From Enterobacter wuhouensis (GTDB lineage Bacteria; Pseudomonadota; Gammaproteobacteria; Enterobacterales; Enterobacteriaceae), in assembly GCF_004331265.1 (NCBI RefSeq), contig NZ_SJOO01000001.1, positions 496,001 to 560,000 on the forward strand: DNA of 64,000 bases, in the 5' to 3' direction. Under the pieces are notes generated by a model. It made no database searches. It was not told the origin of the DNA and saw only the letters and a list, made by a program, of their open reading frames with translations. Position 1 is the stretch's first letter, and every line of letters starts with the position of its first letter. The position numbers were made by a program, and so were the translations under genes. Below are positions 19,760-27,991 of the stretch, one piece after another.

Positions 19760-19794
19760 CTTTACGTAGGATCGCGTTCTGGACATGTGTCCAG
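19744..19794. promoter_or_regulatory. paired SmvR operator candidates
   Basis: CTGGACATGTGTCCAG at 19779-19794 has perfect seven-base inverted arms. CTGGACAAGTGTTCAA at 19744-19759 is an imperfect second copy. Their centres are 35 bp apart, and they lie between divergent smvR and smvA. TetR-family repressors bind palindromes of this size; binding by SmvR is inferred from position. Confidence 0.65.
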
Positions 19795-19816
19795 GTTTTG
19801 AGTGAAAAGGAAATTT

Positions 19817-21304
19817 ATGTTTCGTCAGTGGTTAGCGTTAGTGATTATCGTGCTGGTCTATATCCCGGTGGCGATTGACGCGACGGTGCTGCACGTGGCG
19901 GCGCCGACATTGAGCATGACGCTGGGCGCCAGCGGGAACGAGCTGCTGTGGATTATTGATATTTACTCGCTGGTGATGGCGGGAATGGTATTGCCGATGG
20001 GGGCGCTGGGCGATCGCATTGGCTTTAAGCGCCTGCTGATGATCGGCAGCACCTTATTTGGCCTGTCGTCGCTGGCAGCAGCGTTTGCGCCGTCTGCAGG
20101 CTGGCTGATTGCCGCACGCGCCTCGCTGGCGATCGGTGCGGCGATGATCATTCCGGCAACGCTTGCGGGTATCCGCACGCTGTTCGTTGACGCGCGTGAC
20201 CGTAACATCGCGCTCGGCGTCTGGGCGGCTGTAGGGTCCGGCGGCGCAGCCTTCGGCCCGCTGATTGGCGGCATGCTGCTTGAGCACTTCTACTGGGGCT
20301 CGGTATTTTTGATCAACGTGCCTATCGTGCTGGTGGTGGTTTCACTTGCCGCGCGCTTTGTGCCCGCCCAGCGAGGGCGACCGGAACAGCCGCTAAACAT
20401 CAGCCACGCGATCATGCTGATTGTGGCGATCCTGCTTCTGGTGTACACCGCCAAAACGGCGCTGAAAGGGACGCTGTCTCCGTGGATAGTGGCCTGTACG
20501 CTGCTCGTCGGGGCGACAATGCTGTTTATCTTCGTTCGCATTCAGCTGCGCGCCCGCGTGCCGATGATCGACATGCGCCTGTTCTGCCACCGCATCATTT
20601 TAAGCGGCGTGGTGATGGCGATGACGGCGATGATAGCGCTGGTGGGCTTTGAGCTGCTGATGGCACAGGAGCTGCAGTTTGTGCACGGCTTCACGCCGTT
20701 TGAAGCTGGGATGTTTATGCTGCCGCTGATGGTCGCCAGCGGGTTTAGCGGGCCGATCGCCGGCGTGCTGGTCGGTCGGCTCGGGCTGCGTCTGGTGGCG
20801 GCGGGCGGGATGGGGCTGAGCGCGGTGAGCTTTATTGGCCTGTCGATGCTGGATTTCAGCACCCAGCAGCTGCTGGCATCGGCCCTGATGGTGCTGCTCG
20901 GCTTTAGCGCGGCCAGCGCGCTGTTGGCGTCCACATCAGCCATTATGGCCGCCGCGCCGAAGGAAAAAGCGGCCGCCGCCGGGGCGATTGAAACCATGTC
21001 CTACGAGCTGGGCGCGGGGCTGGGGATCGCGATTTTCGGCCTGCTGTTGACCCGCAGCTTCTCGGCGTCAATCGAACTGCCGCAGGGGCTTAACGCGTCG
21101 CTGGTCGATAAAGCTTCGTCTTCCATTGGCGAAGCGGTGAAGGTGGCGCAGGATCTCGCGCCGTCGCTGGCGGAGTCGGTGATTGAGGCGGCGAAAGCGG
21201 CGTTTATCACCTCCCACAGCGTGGCGCTCGGCAGCGCGGGCGCGATGCTGCTTATGCTGTCCGTGGGGATCTGGTTTAGCCTGGCGAAGGTGCCGAAGCC
21301 GTAA
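19817..21304 (+). CDS. smvA: MFS efflux pump for cationic biocides and methyl viologen
   Basis: A protein of about 495 residues of the DHA2 (14-helix) drug/proton antiporter family, which expels quaternary ammonium compounds, chlorhexidine-type biocides and methyl viologen. LALVIIVLVYIPVAIDATVL starts helix 1 with the family's D-T-V-like motif; GALGDRIGFKRLLMIG (motif A) follows at about 62, and helix-5 motif C is seen around GSGGAAFGPLIGGMLL (about 140). I chose ATG 19817 because AAGGAAA precedes it; GTG 19802 is the alternative. It is divergent from smvR. Salmonella has the same gene near ompD and yddG, both of which are also in this window. Confidence 0.93.
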   Translation: MFRQWLALVIIVLVYIPVAIDATVLHVAAPTLSMTLGASGNELLWIIDIYSLVMAGMVLPMGALGDRIGFKRLLMIGSTLFGLSSLAAAFAPSAGWLIAARASLAIGAAMIIPATLAGIRTLFVDARDRNIALGVWAAVGSGGAAFGPLIGGMLLEHFYWGSVFLINVPIVLVVVSLAARFVPAQRGRPEQPLNISHAIMLIVAILLLVYTAKTALKGTLSPWIVACTLLVGATMLFIFVRIQLRARVPMIDMRLFCHRIILSGVVMAMTAMIALVGFELLMAQELQFVHGFTPFEAGMFMLPLMVASGFSGPIAGVLVGRLGLRLVAAGGMGLSAVSFIGLSMLDFSTQQLLASALMVLLGFSAASALLASTSAIMAAAPKEKAAAAGAIETMSYELGAGLGIAIFGLLLTRSFSASIELPQGLNASLVDKASSSIGEAVKVAQDLAPSLAESVIEAAKAAFITSHSVALGSAGAMLLMLSVGIWFSLAKVPKP

Positions 21305-21321
21305 AACACGCCCGGTTTGTC

Positions 21322-21360
21322 CCCTCTCCCTGTGGGAGAGGGTTAGGGTGAGGGCATCAG
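21322..21360. repeat. 39-bp enterobacterial intergenic repeat, copy 2 (inverted)
   Basis: This is the reverse complement of the unit at 10712-10750, with a TAA/CGG difference in the middle. It contains CCCTCTCCC-TGT-GGGAGAGGG (21322-21342) and may also act as a hairpin between convergent smvA and the amidohydrolase gene. Confidence 0.8.
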
Positions 21361-21373
21361 GACGCAGAAAAGG

Positions 21374-22600
21374 TTAGATTTCCTGCGCCGCAGCCAACAC
21401 GCTGTGCAACAGCACGTTGGCCCCTTTCTCTGACCACTCCGGCAGGATCCTTTCCTCTTCGTTATGGCTTATGCCCTTCACGCAGGGGATAAAGATCATG
21501 CTGGCCGGCGCGATTTTGCTGACGTAGCAGGTGTCATGCCCGGCACCGGAAACCATCGGCTTCGACGAATAGCCCAGGTCCGCAACGGCTTTCTCGGTAC
21601 GCGCCAGACACTCCGCATTAAACGCAATTGGCGCATAGTCGAAGATGCGTTCGACGTGAGCGATAACGCCTCGGGCGCTGAGACTCTCCGCAGCCTCATG
21701 CAGCGCCGCCTCCATCGCGTCGAGCGCGCTCTGCTCAGGATGACGAAACTCCACGCTGCACACCACGCGGGACGGCACCACGTTGCGCGAATTCGGCGTG
21801 ATCTCCGCCATGCCGATCGTCGCGCGTCCGTCCGGTGCGTGTTGATAGCCCGTCTCTTCCACCTTCAGCGCAAGCTCGGCAAACGCGGTTAGCGCATCGC
21901 GACGGCTGTGCATGGGCGTGGTCCCCGCGTGCGCAGCAAAACCCTCCAGCGTAATCGTAAACCAGCGCTGCCCCATTGCCGCCCGCACCAGTCCGATATC
22001 AATGGCTTCATCTTCCAGAATCGGCCCTTGCTCAATGTGCAGCTCGTAACAGGCGTGGACCGGAAACGCGCGGGCAGGCTGTTCGCCCCGGTAGCCGATG
22101 GCTTCCAGCGCGTCGCGAACCGTGACTCGCCTGTTGTCCATGCGGGCGTAAGCAAACTCTTCGGTAAGCTGACCCGCCCAGACGCCCGAAGCGAGCATCG
22201 CCGGCGCAAAGCGCGCGCCTTCTTCGTTGGTCCAGTTCACCAGCACGATATCGCGTTCGGTTTCAACGCGGTTATCATTGAGCGTGCGCAGCAGCTCAAG
22301 CCCCGCCAGCACGCCGTAAATGCCGTCGTAATTGCCGCCGAGCGGCTGGGAGTCGACGTGCGAGCCGGTCATGACCGGGGCAAGATCGGGATTATTCCCC
22401 GCGCGGCGGATAAACATATTGCCCATGCTGTCGACGTCGCAGGTAAAACCCGCCTCCAGCGCCCAGTCGCGCAGCAGGTTGCGCGCGATGCGATCCTCCT
22501 CGCTTAGCGCCAGGCGGGTAACGCCCCCGGCGGGCGTGCCGCCGATCTGCGCCATCATCGCAAGCGTCGACCACAGTCGTTCTGCGTTTACGCGGATCAT
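21374..22600 (-). CDS. M20-type Zn amidohydrolase, probable N-carbamoyl-L-cysteine hydrolase
   Basis: A 408-residue hydantoinase/carbamoylase-family (HyuC/AllC-like) enzyme. Metal and dimer-interface motifs are visible: GSHVDSQPLGGNYDGIYGV (about 80-98), NWTNEEGARFAPAM (about 122-135), HIEQGPILEDE (about 191-201), the lid segment FAAHAGTTPMHSRRDAL and SGAGHDTCYV near the C-terminus. Such enzymes remove a carbamoyl group from N-carbamoyl amino acids. Its ATGA overlap with an L-2-amino-thiazoline-4-carboxylate hydrolase gene makes it the counterpart of the Pseudomonas second step, which converts N-carbamoyl-L-cysteine to L-cysteine, CO2 and ammonia. The substrate is inferred from this coupling; ureido acids remain possible. 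Confidence 0.85.
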   Translation of the reverse strand: MIRVNAERLWSTLAMMAQIGGTPAGGVTRLALSEEDRIARNLLRDWALEAGFTCDVDSMGNMFIRRAGNNPDLAPVMTGSHVDSQPLGGNYDGIYGVLAGLELLRTLNDNRVETERDIVLVNWTNEEGARFAPAMLASGVWAGQLTEEFAYARMDNRRVTVRDALEAIGYRGEQPARAFPVHACYELHIEQGPILEDEAIDIGLVRAAMGQRWFTITLEGFAAHAGTTPMHSRRDALTAFAELALKVEETGYQHAPDGRATIGMAEITPNSRNVVPSRVVCSVEFRHPEQSALDAMEAALHEAAESLSARGVIAHVERIFDYAPIAFNAECLARTEKAVADLGYSSKPMVSGAGHDTCYVSKIAPASMIFIPCVKGISHNEEERILPEWSEKGANVLLHSVLAAAQEI

Positions 22601-23079
22601 GCCGTGTCCTTTTTGCTGCGGTAGCGGAAGTCGCAGCAGGCGCCGCCCTGCATGATGGTGGTGGTGCGGGTTAGCTCGACGTCTGGCGCGTAGCCGACGA
22701 TGAACTTTTCATCGCGCGCGCACGACAGCAGATGGCCGATCTCGCCCAGACCCATCTCGTGATACATCTCCGCGTAGCGGCAGCGGGTCACGTTGTAGTT
22801 GTACTGCCGATCGTCGGCATCGATCACCTTCACGTCCAGGGCGTTATCTTTCTCCCAAAGGTACTGAAGGGCGATAAAGCTCTTTACGTCTGCTCCGTCA
22901 GGCTCTTTGCTGGCAAAGGCTTTGCCCGCGTCAATGGCGGCCTGCTCAATGGCCTCGCCGATGACCGCCTGGGCGCGGGCCTTCCCTATCTCGCGCACCA
23001 GGATTTCATAAATCGGCTTAATAATTTCCGCTTCAATTTTGCGGCGGGCGAGAATGCCCAGCTCGTTATTATCACTCAT
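22597..23079 (-). CDS. L-2-amino-thiazoline-4-carboxylate (ATC) hydrolase family protein
   Basis: A 160-residue cytoplasmic protein of the ATC hydrolase family, whose Pseudomonas members open the thiazoline ring of L-2-amino-delta2-thiazoline-4-carboxylate to N-carbamoyl-L-cysteine. Conserved features include LGILARRKIEAEIIKPIYEI at the N-terminus and NVTRCRYAEMYHEMGLGEIG in the middle (Cys and His candidates). The end carries LLSCARDEKFIVGY and RTTTIMQGGACCDFRY. I chose ATG 23079 with GAGG seven bases upstream; GTG 23082 is possible. It lies between the binding protein and the M20 hydrolase of the same operon. Confidence 0.83.
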   Translation of the reverse strand: MSDNNELGILARRKIEAEIIKPIYEILVREIGKARAQAVIGEAIEQAAIDAGKAFASKEPDGADVKSFIALQYLWEKDNALDVKVIDADDRQYNYNVTRCRYAEMYHEMGLGEIGHLLSCARDEKFIVGYAPDVELTRTTTIMQGGACCDFRYRSKKDTA

Positions 23080-23097
23080 CACATTGCCTCGCTGCGG

Positions 23098-24255
23098 TTA
23101 CTTCGCTTTCGCGCCGCCCAGCACGGTCTGCGGCTGCCATTTGCCGTCGACAACCTTATAGACGGTGAACGACGGCGATTTGAGGTTGCCTTCTTTATCA
23201 AACGCGATCTGTCCGGTCACGCCTGAGTAGCTGATGGCGCGAAGGGCAGGCAGATACTCCGACGGATCGACGGAGTCGGCTTTTTCCATGGCCGCGACCA
23301 GCACGCGAGTGGCGTCGTAGGCGAACGGCGCGTGCAGCTCAATATGCGTGTGGTAGCGCGACTGATACGCCTGCTCGAACGCTTTACCGCCCGGCATCTG
23401 GTCAACCGGCAGGCCTGGTTCAAGGGCGACAACGCCTTCACCTTCCTTCTGCGCCAGCTGCAGGAACGTCTGGCTGACAAACCCGCCTGCGCCCATCAGC
23501 GTGGCGTTCATGCCCAGCTGTTTAATGCGGCGCGCCAGCGGTGCGGCCTGGCTGTCCACGCCGCCGAAGAAGATCAGGTCGGCATTTTTGCTGCGAATGG
23601 CGGTCAGCACGGCGCTGAAGTCCACCGTTTTGTCATCGACGTACTGACGGTCGACAATTTTCACGCCCTGAGCGTCCAGCGATTTGATAAATTCGTCTGC
23701 CAGCCCCTGGCCGAAGGCGGTACGGTCGTCGATCACCGCAATGCGTTTCGCTTTCAGGGTATTGACCGCGTACTGACCCGCAAACTGGCCGCCGTCATCG
23801 TCATGGCCCATCACGCGGAAGCTGGTGTCAAACCCCTGTTTGGTATAGGCATGACCGGTTGCCACCGGCGCAACCTGCGCGATGCCCGCATCGTGGTAAA
23901 CGCGCGCGGCCGGAATGCTGGTGCCGGTGTTCCAGTGGCCGACTACGCCCGCCACGCCGCTATCTACCAGGCGCTGCGCCACGGCAACGGCGGTGCGCGG
24001 GTCGGACTGATCGTCTTCTGACTGCAGTTTGAAGGTCACCGCTTTGCCGCCGATGGTCGGGTGCTGCTTGTTGATGTCGTCAATCGCCAGCTGCGCACCG
24101 TTTTCCAGATCTTTACCGATACGGGCAGACGGGCCCGTCAGCGGGCCGGCCAGACCGATAATCACGGTTTCGCTGTCGGCAGCCCATGCGGCCGAATTGG
24201 AAAATCCGCCAAGCAGAAGTGCGGCGCTGAGCGCGCTGAGTTTTACTGTTTTCAT
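23098..24255 (-). CDS. periplasmic binding protein, branched-chain amino acid (LivJ) type
   Basis: A 385-residue exported protein of the LivJ/Leu-Ile-Val-binding fold. The signal peptide is about residues 1-25 (MKTVKLSALSAALLLGGFSN, cleavage near WAA). The mature start ETVIIGLAGPLTGPSARIGK, then NGAQLAIDDIN and GVAGVVGHWNTGTSIPAA, are the family's ligand-cleft strands. I chose ATG 24255 because AGGGAATAAC precedes it and the signal peptide begins there. It sits between livF-like and ATC hydrolase genes. Its ligand is inferred to be the hydrolase substrate, an amino-acid-like sulfur heterocycle, not leucine. Confidence 0.9.
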   Translation of the reverse strand: MKTVKLSALSAALLLGGFSNSAAWAADSETVIIGLAGPLTGPSARIGKDLENGAQLAIDDINKQHPTIGGKAVTFKLQSEDDQSDPRTAVAVAQRLVDSGVAGVVGHWNTGTSIPAARVYHDAGIAQVAPVATGHAYTKQGFDTSFRVMGHDDDGGQFAGQYAVNTLKAKRIAVIDDRTAFGQGLADEFIKSLDAQGVKIVDRQYVDDKTVDFSAVLTAIRSKNADLIFFGGVDSQAAPLARRIKQLGMNATLMGAGGFVSQTFLQLAQKEGEGVVALEPGLPVDQMPGGKAFEQAYQSRYHTHIELHAPFAYDATRVLVAAMEKADSVDPSEYLPALRAISYSGVTGQIAFDKEGNLKSPSFTVYKVVDGKWQPQTVLGGAKAK

Positions 24256-24283
24256 TGTTATTCCCTGGTGTTGGTTGGTGTTG

Positions 24284-25003
24284 TTAAACGGGCATTTCGC
24301 CCAAATAAATCTGTGCAATCTTGTCGTCTTCGAGCATTGCCTTCGATGCGCCGTGATGAACAATGCTGCCGCTGTCCATCACCCACGCGTTATCGGTCAC
24401 TTCCAGCGCCAGTCGGGCGTTTTGCTCGATCAGCAGCAGGGCGACGCCGCGCTCGCGCAGCCCGGCGATAACGGCAAAAATGTTCTCGACCATCTTCGGG
24501 GCAAGGCCCATCGAAGGCTCGTCGAGGATCAGCAGGCGCGGGCGGCTGAGCAGGGCGCGGTTGAGCGCCAGGAGCTGTTGCTCGCCGCCGGAAAGTAGCC
24601 CGGCAAGCTGATGCTGGCGCTCTCCCAGGCGCGGGAAGCGCTCGAAAATGGCATTCATCTCTTGCTTAACGGTGACAGCGTCACGCCTGAGCCATGCCCC
24701 CATCTGCAGATTTTCCAGCACCGTCATGCGGGCGAAGATGCCGCGACCTTCGGGAACCATTACCAGCCCGTCGCGCAGCAGCGCCTCTGACCTGTGCTTG
24801 CGCACGTTTTTGCCGTTGAATGCAATCGTGCCGCTAAAGCTTTCGAGCCCGGTAATGGCGCGCACGGTGGAGCTTTTGCCCGCGCCGTTAGCGCCGATCA
24901 GCGTGGCCTGTTCCCCTTCGTGCAGGGTGAAGGAGACATCGCGGACCGCCTGAATGCCGCCGTAATGCACGTCCAGACGTTCAACTTTCAGTAATTCAGA
25001 CAT
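24284..25003 (-). CDS. ABC ATPase, LivF type
   Basis: A 239-residue nucleotide-binding subunit. Walker A GANGAGKSSTVRAI is at about residue 36, signature LSGGEQQLLALNRALL near 135, Walker B LLILDEPSMGLAP near 155 and a switch His in IEQNARLAL. EPSMGLAP is the LivF hallmark. ATG 25003 is preferred over 25009 because AGGGGG lies at proper distance. Its 5' end overlaps the livG-like gene by 8 bp. Confidence 0.92.
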   Translation of the reverse strand: MSELLKVERLDVHYGGIQAVRDVSFTLHEGEQATLIGANGAGKSSTVRAITGLESFSGTIAFNGKNVRKHRSEALLRDGLVMVPEGRGIFARMTVLENLQMGAWLRRDAVTVKQEMNAIFERFPRLGERQHQLAGLLSGGEQQLLALNRALLSRPRLLILDEPSMGLAPKMVENIFAVIAGLRERGVALLLIEQNARLALEVTDNAWVMDSGSIVHHGASKAMLEDDKIAQIYLGEMPV

Positions 25004-25763
25004 GGGCATTGCCCCCTAGCCAGGCGGCGATGACCGCCGGATCGCGGCGCACGGTCTCCGGCGTACCGCTGGCGAGCGTTTTGCCGTAATCAAGCACCGT
25101 CAGGCGATCGCAAATGCCCATCACCAGCTTAACGTCGTGCTCAATCATCAGCAGGGTTTTGCCGTCATCGCGGATGCGGGTAAGCAGCTCGCCAAGCGCG
25201 ACTTTCTCCACGGCGTTCATTCCGGCGGCGGGCTCGTCCAGCGCCAGCAGGAGCGGATCGGTCGCCAGCGCGCGGGCGATTTCGAGACGGCGCTGATGCC
25301 CGTAGGCCAGGTCGCAGGCGCGGTAGTGGGCGAATTTGGCAATGCCGGTGTATTCAAGCCAGTGCCACGCCAGCTCGCGCGTCTCGGCTTCTTCTTCTCG
25401 GGCGCGCCCGTGGCGGCTAAGCGCCGCCCACAGGCCGTTGCGGGTGCGCACGTGGCGGCCCACCATCACGTTTTCCAGCACGGACATGTCGTTAAAGAGA
25501 CGCACGTTCTGGAAGGTACGCGCAATCCCGGCGGCGGTAACTTTCTCGATCTGCTTAGGGAAATAGGGCTTATCGGCAATCGAAAACTCACCGCTGTCCG
25601 CCGGATACAGCCCGGTGATCAGGTTAAAGCAGGTCGTTTTTCCCGCCCCGTTGGGGCCGATCAGCCCGTAGATTTCACCCTGATTAATCGAGAGTGAAAC
25701 GTTGTCCACGGCGGTCAGGCCGCCAAAGCGCTTGGACATATTGCGTACGGTTAGCAGGCTCAT
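24996..25763 (-). CDS. ABC ATPase, LivG type
   Basis: A 255-residue nucleotide-binding subunit. Walker A GPNGAGKTTCFNLITG is at about residue 36. The signature region LAYGHQRRLEIARALA (near 155) has the LivG-type YG in place of SGG, and Walker B LLALDEPAAGMN follows. The ATG overlaps the livM-like stop (ATGA). With the LivF-type subunit it forms the ATPase pair of a hydrophobic/polar amino-acid-type importer. Confidence 0.93.
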   Translation of the reverse strand: MSLLTVRNMSKRFGGLTAVDNVSLSINQGEIYGLIGPNGAGKTTCFNLITGLYPADSGEFSIADKPYFPKQIEKVTAAGIARTFQNVRLFNDMSVLENVMVGRHVRTRNGLWAALSRHGRAREEEAETRELAWHWLEYTGIAKFAHYRACDLAYGHQRRLEIARALATDPLLLALDEPAAGMNAVEKVALGELLTRIRDDGKTLLMIEHDVKLVMGICDRLTVLDYGKTLASGTPETVRRDPAVIAAWLGGNAHV

Positions 25764-26866
25764 GCCTTCACCTCCTTGTGGCGTACCGGCCAGATGCCTG
25801 ACGGACGAACCAGCATGACCAGCACCAGCGCCAGGCCGTAGAACAGCTGGCGCAAGATTTCCGGATCGACCAGCACCGTGCCGAACAGCGCCTGCTGAAC
25901 GGGCGCGGCCTGGCTGCGCAGCAGCTCCGGCAGGGCCGTGAGAAGCACCGCACCGAGGATCACGCCCGGAATGTGCCCCATACCGCCCAGCACCACCATC
26001 GCCAGCACGGCAATAGATTCCTGCAGCGTAAACGACTCGGGTGAGACAAAGCCCTGGAATGCGCCAAACAGCGCGCCCGCCACGCCGCCGAAAGAGGCGC
26101 CCATCGCGAAGGCCAGCAGCTTGTAGTTACGTACGTTGATGCCCATCGCGCGGGCGACGTCTTCATCTTCGCGAATGGCGTGCCACGCGCGACCAATGCG
26201 CGAATGCTGCAGGCGCAGGCAAACGAAAATAATGGCTACGATGAACAGCATCAGCAGGTAATACCACAGCCACAGGGCGGGCACCTTAAAGCCGAACCAA
26301 TGGTAGACGCCGCTGAACTTGAGGCCGAACAGGTTCAGCGTATCCACCCCGGTAATGCCTTTTGCGCCGTTGGTGATGTTTACCGGACGATCGAGGTTGC
26401 GCATCAGGATGCGGATGATCTCGCCAAAGCCCAGCGTCACGATGGCCAGATAATCTCCCCGCAGCTTCAGCGTCGGCGCGCCGAGTAAAATGCCGCAGGC
26501 CGCTGCAGCCAGCGCCGCTATGGGAATAATCAGCAGCCAGGACGTGTGCAGCCCGTCAGGGAACCAGGCGGCAAGGATCGGGAACGTTTCAAGCAGGTGC
26601 GGCGAGGCAAGCAGAGCCGCCAGGTAAGCCCCGACCGCGTAAAAGGCGATAAAGCCCATGTCCAGCAGGCCGGTGTAGCCGACCACAATATTTAGCCCCA
26701 GCGCCAGCATAATGTAGAGCAGGGCGAAGTCGATCACGCGCACCCAGTAGTTGCCGCCGAGCTGCGTCGCGACGACGGGGGCAATCAGCAGGGCGAGGCA
26801 GAACAAGGTCATGCCTGACCAAAATTTACGCGTCGTCGCCGGAGTCTGTAGTTGAAGGGGCGTCAT
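25760..26866 (-). CDS. ABC permease, LivM type
   Basis: A 368-residue inner-membrane permease with 8-10 hydrophobic segments. ALGLNIVVGYTGLLDMGFIA (about 57-76) and GTPFAKMKTSP-like alternatives are absent in this frame; GRAWHAIREDEDVARAMGIN (about 226-245) is the LivM coupling-loop signature. SFGGVAGALFGAFQGFVSPESF follows. It is long for LivM (usually about 300-360) but ends normally. It starts five bases after the livH-like stop. It is predicted to pair with the LivH-type subunit. Confidence 0.92.
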   Translation of the reverse strand: MTPLQLQTPATTRKFWSGMTLFCLALLIAPVVATQLGGNYWVRVIDFALLYIMLALGLNIVVGYTGLLDMGFIAFYAVGAYLAALLASPHLLETFPILAAWFPDGLHTSWLLIIPIAALAAAACGILLGAPTLKLRGDYLAIVTLGFGEIIRILMRNLDRPVNITNGAKGITGVDTLNLFGLKFSGVYHWFGFKVPALWLWYYLLMLFIVAIIFVCLRLQHSRIGRAWHAIREDEDVARAMGINVRNYKLLAFAMGASFGGVAGALFGAFQGFVSPESFTLQESIAVLAMVVLGGMGHIPGVILGAVLLTALPELLRSQAAPVQQALFGTVLVDPEILRQLFYGLALVLVMLVRPSGIWPVRHKEVKA

Positions 26867-26870
26867 CGTT

Positions 26871-27821
26871 TTATGCCCTCTGCGCGACGCGCTCGCCCAG
26901 CAGGCCCGCCGGACGGAAAACCAACACCAGAATCAGCACCATAAACGCAAACACGTCCTGATAGTTGCTGCCGAACACGCCGTGAGTCAGTTCACCGAGG
27001 TATCCGGCGCCCAGCGCTTCAATAATGCCCAGCAGGATCCCGCCGATCATCGCGCCGCGAATGTTGCCAATCCCGCCCAGCACGGCGGCGGTGAAGGCTT
27101 TAATGCCGGGTAAAAAGCCCATGGAGAAACTGGCGTTGCCGTAGTTGCTTGCCATCATTACGCCTGCCAGCGCCGCAAAAACGCCGCCAATGGCAAAGGT
27201 CAGGGTAATAATGGCGTTCGGATTCACGCCCATCAGCGTGGCGACGCGCGGATTTTCCGCCACGGCGCGCATGCCGCGCCCGAGTCGGGTGTACTCCACC
27301 AGCAGCCAGAGTCCGGTCATCACGATGAGCGCCAGCGCGACGGTGACGATACCGGTGACGGTGACAATGGCGGGCGGATGTTCAGCGCTACCGGACGTCA
27401 CGGCAATCGGCTCCATGGGAAGGATCTGGGGGAACATCAGGGGGTTGCGAGTCCAGATGACCATCGCCACGGTCTGGAGCAGAACGGAGATGCCAATGCC
27501 GGAAATCAGCGGCGCCAGGCGTGGCGCATTGCGCAGGCGGCGATAGGCAAAACGCTCCACCGCCATGGCCAGCAGCGCGCAGACGATCGTCGCCACCAGA
27601 AGCGCACAGCCCAGCTGTGCCAGCAGCGGCATATGCGGAAAAGTGCCGTTCAGGGCGTTGACGGCCGAGAGCGTGGTTAACGCACCCACCATCAGAATAT
27701 CGCCGTGAGCAAAGTTAATAATGCGCAAAATGCCATACACCATGGTATAGCCCAGCGCGATCAGCGCGTAGATGCTGCCCAGCATCACGCCGTTGATCAA
27801 TTGTTGTATGAGTGTATCCAA
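26871..27821 (-). CDS. ABC permease, LivH type (non-ATG start)
   Basis: A permease of about 316 residues, first gene of the operon. The opening DTLIQQLINGVMLGSIYALI, LGYTMVYGILRIINFAHGDI and the coupling segment GRGMRAVAENPRVATLMGVN are standard LivH features. No ATG is near the conserved start. TTG at 27821 gives a beginning MDTLIQQL as in homologues; TTG at 27836 adds five residues. A weak start for the first gene could limit transporter synthesis. The LysR gene is divergent 170 bp away. Confidence 0.88.
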   Translation of the reverse strand: MDTLIQQLINGVMLGSIYALIALGYTMVYGILRIINFAHGDILMVGALTTLSAVNALNGTFPHMPLLAQLGCALLVATIVCALLAMAVERFAYRRLRNAPRLAPLISGIGISVLLQTVAMVIWTRNPLMFPQILPMEPIAVTSGSAEHPPAIVTVTGIVTVALALIVMTGLWLLVEYTRLGRGMRAVAENPRVATLMGVNPNAIITLTFAIGGVFAALAGVMMASNYGNASFSMGFLPGIKAFTAAVLGGIGNIRGAMIGGILLGIIEALGAGYLGELTHGVFGSNYQDVFAFMVLILVLVFRPAGLLGERVAQRA

Positions 27822-27991
27822 CGTTCGTACCCGCAAATGACTTTTTCAGCGGCTACCATCCAATAAATGAATAAAATTGTAAAATACACATATATTATTT
27901 CTTATGATAAACCGGTATTGCATTATCTTTATGATTTATATGAAGATGATTAGGAGTGGTTTGAGAGCCAAAAGCCTAAAGAAATCAATAT
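27822..27991. promoter_or_regulatory. divergent control region of the thiazoline operon and its LysR gene
   Basis: This AT-rich intergenic stretch contains GATAA (27906-27910) and TTATC (27923-27927), an inverted repeat with a 12-bp gap. That fits the loose T-N11-A style of LysR sites. No -35/-10 pair could be assigned with confidence. Regulation by the adjacent LysR protein is inferred. Confidence 0.4.
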
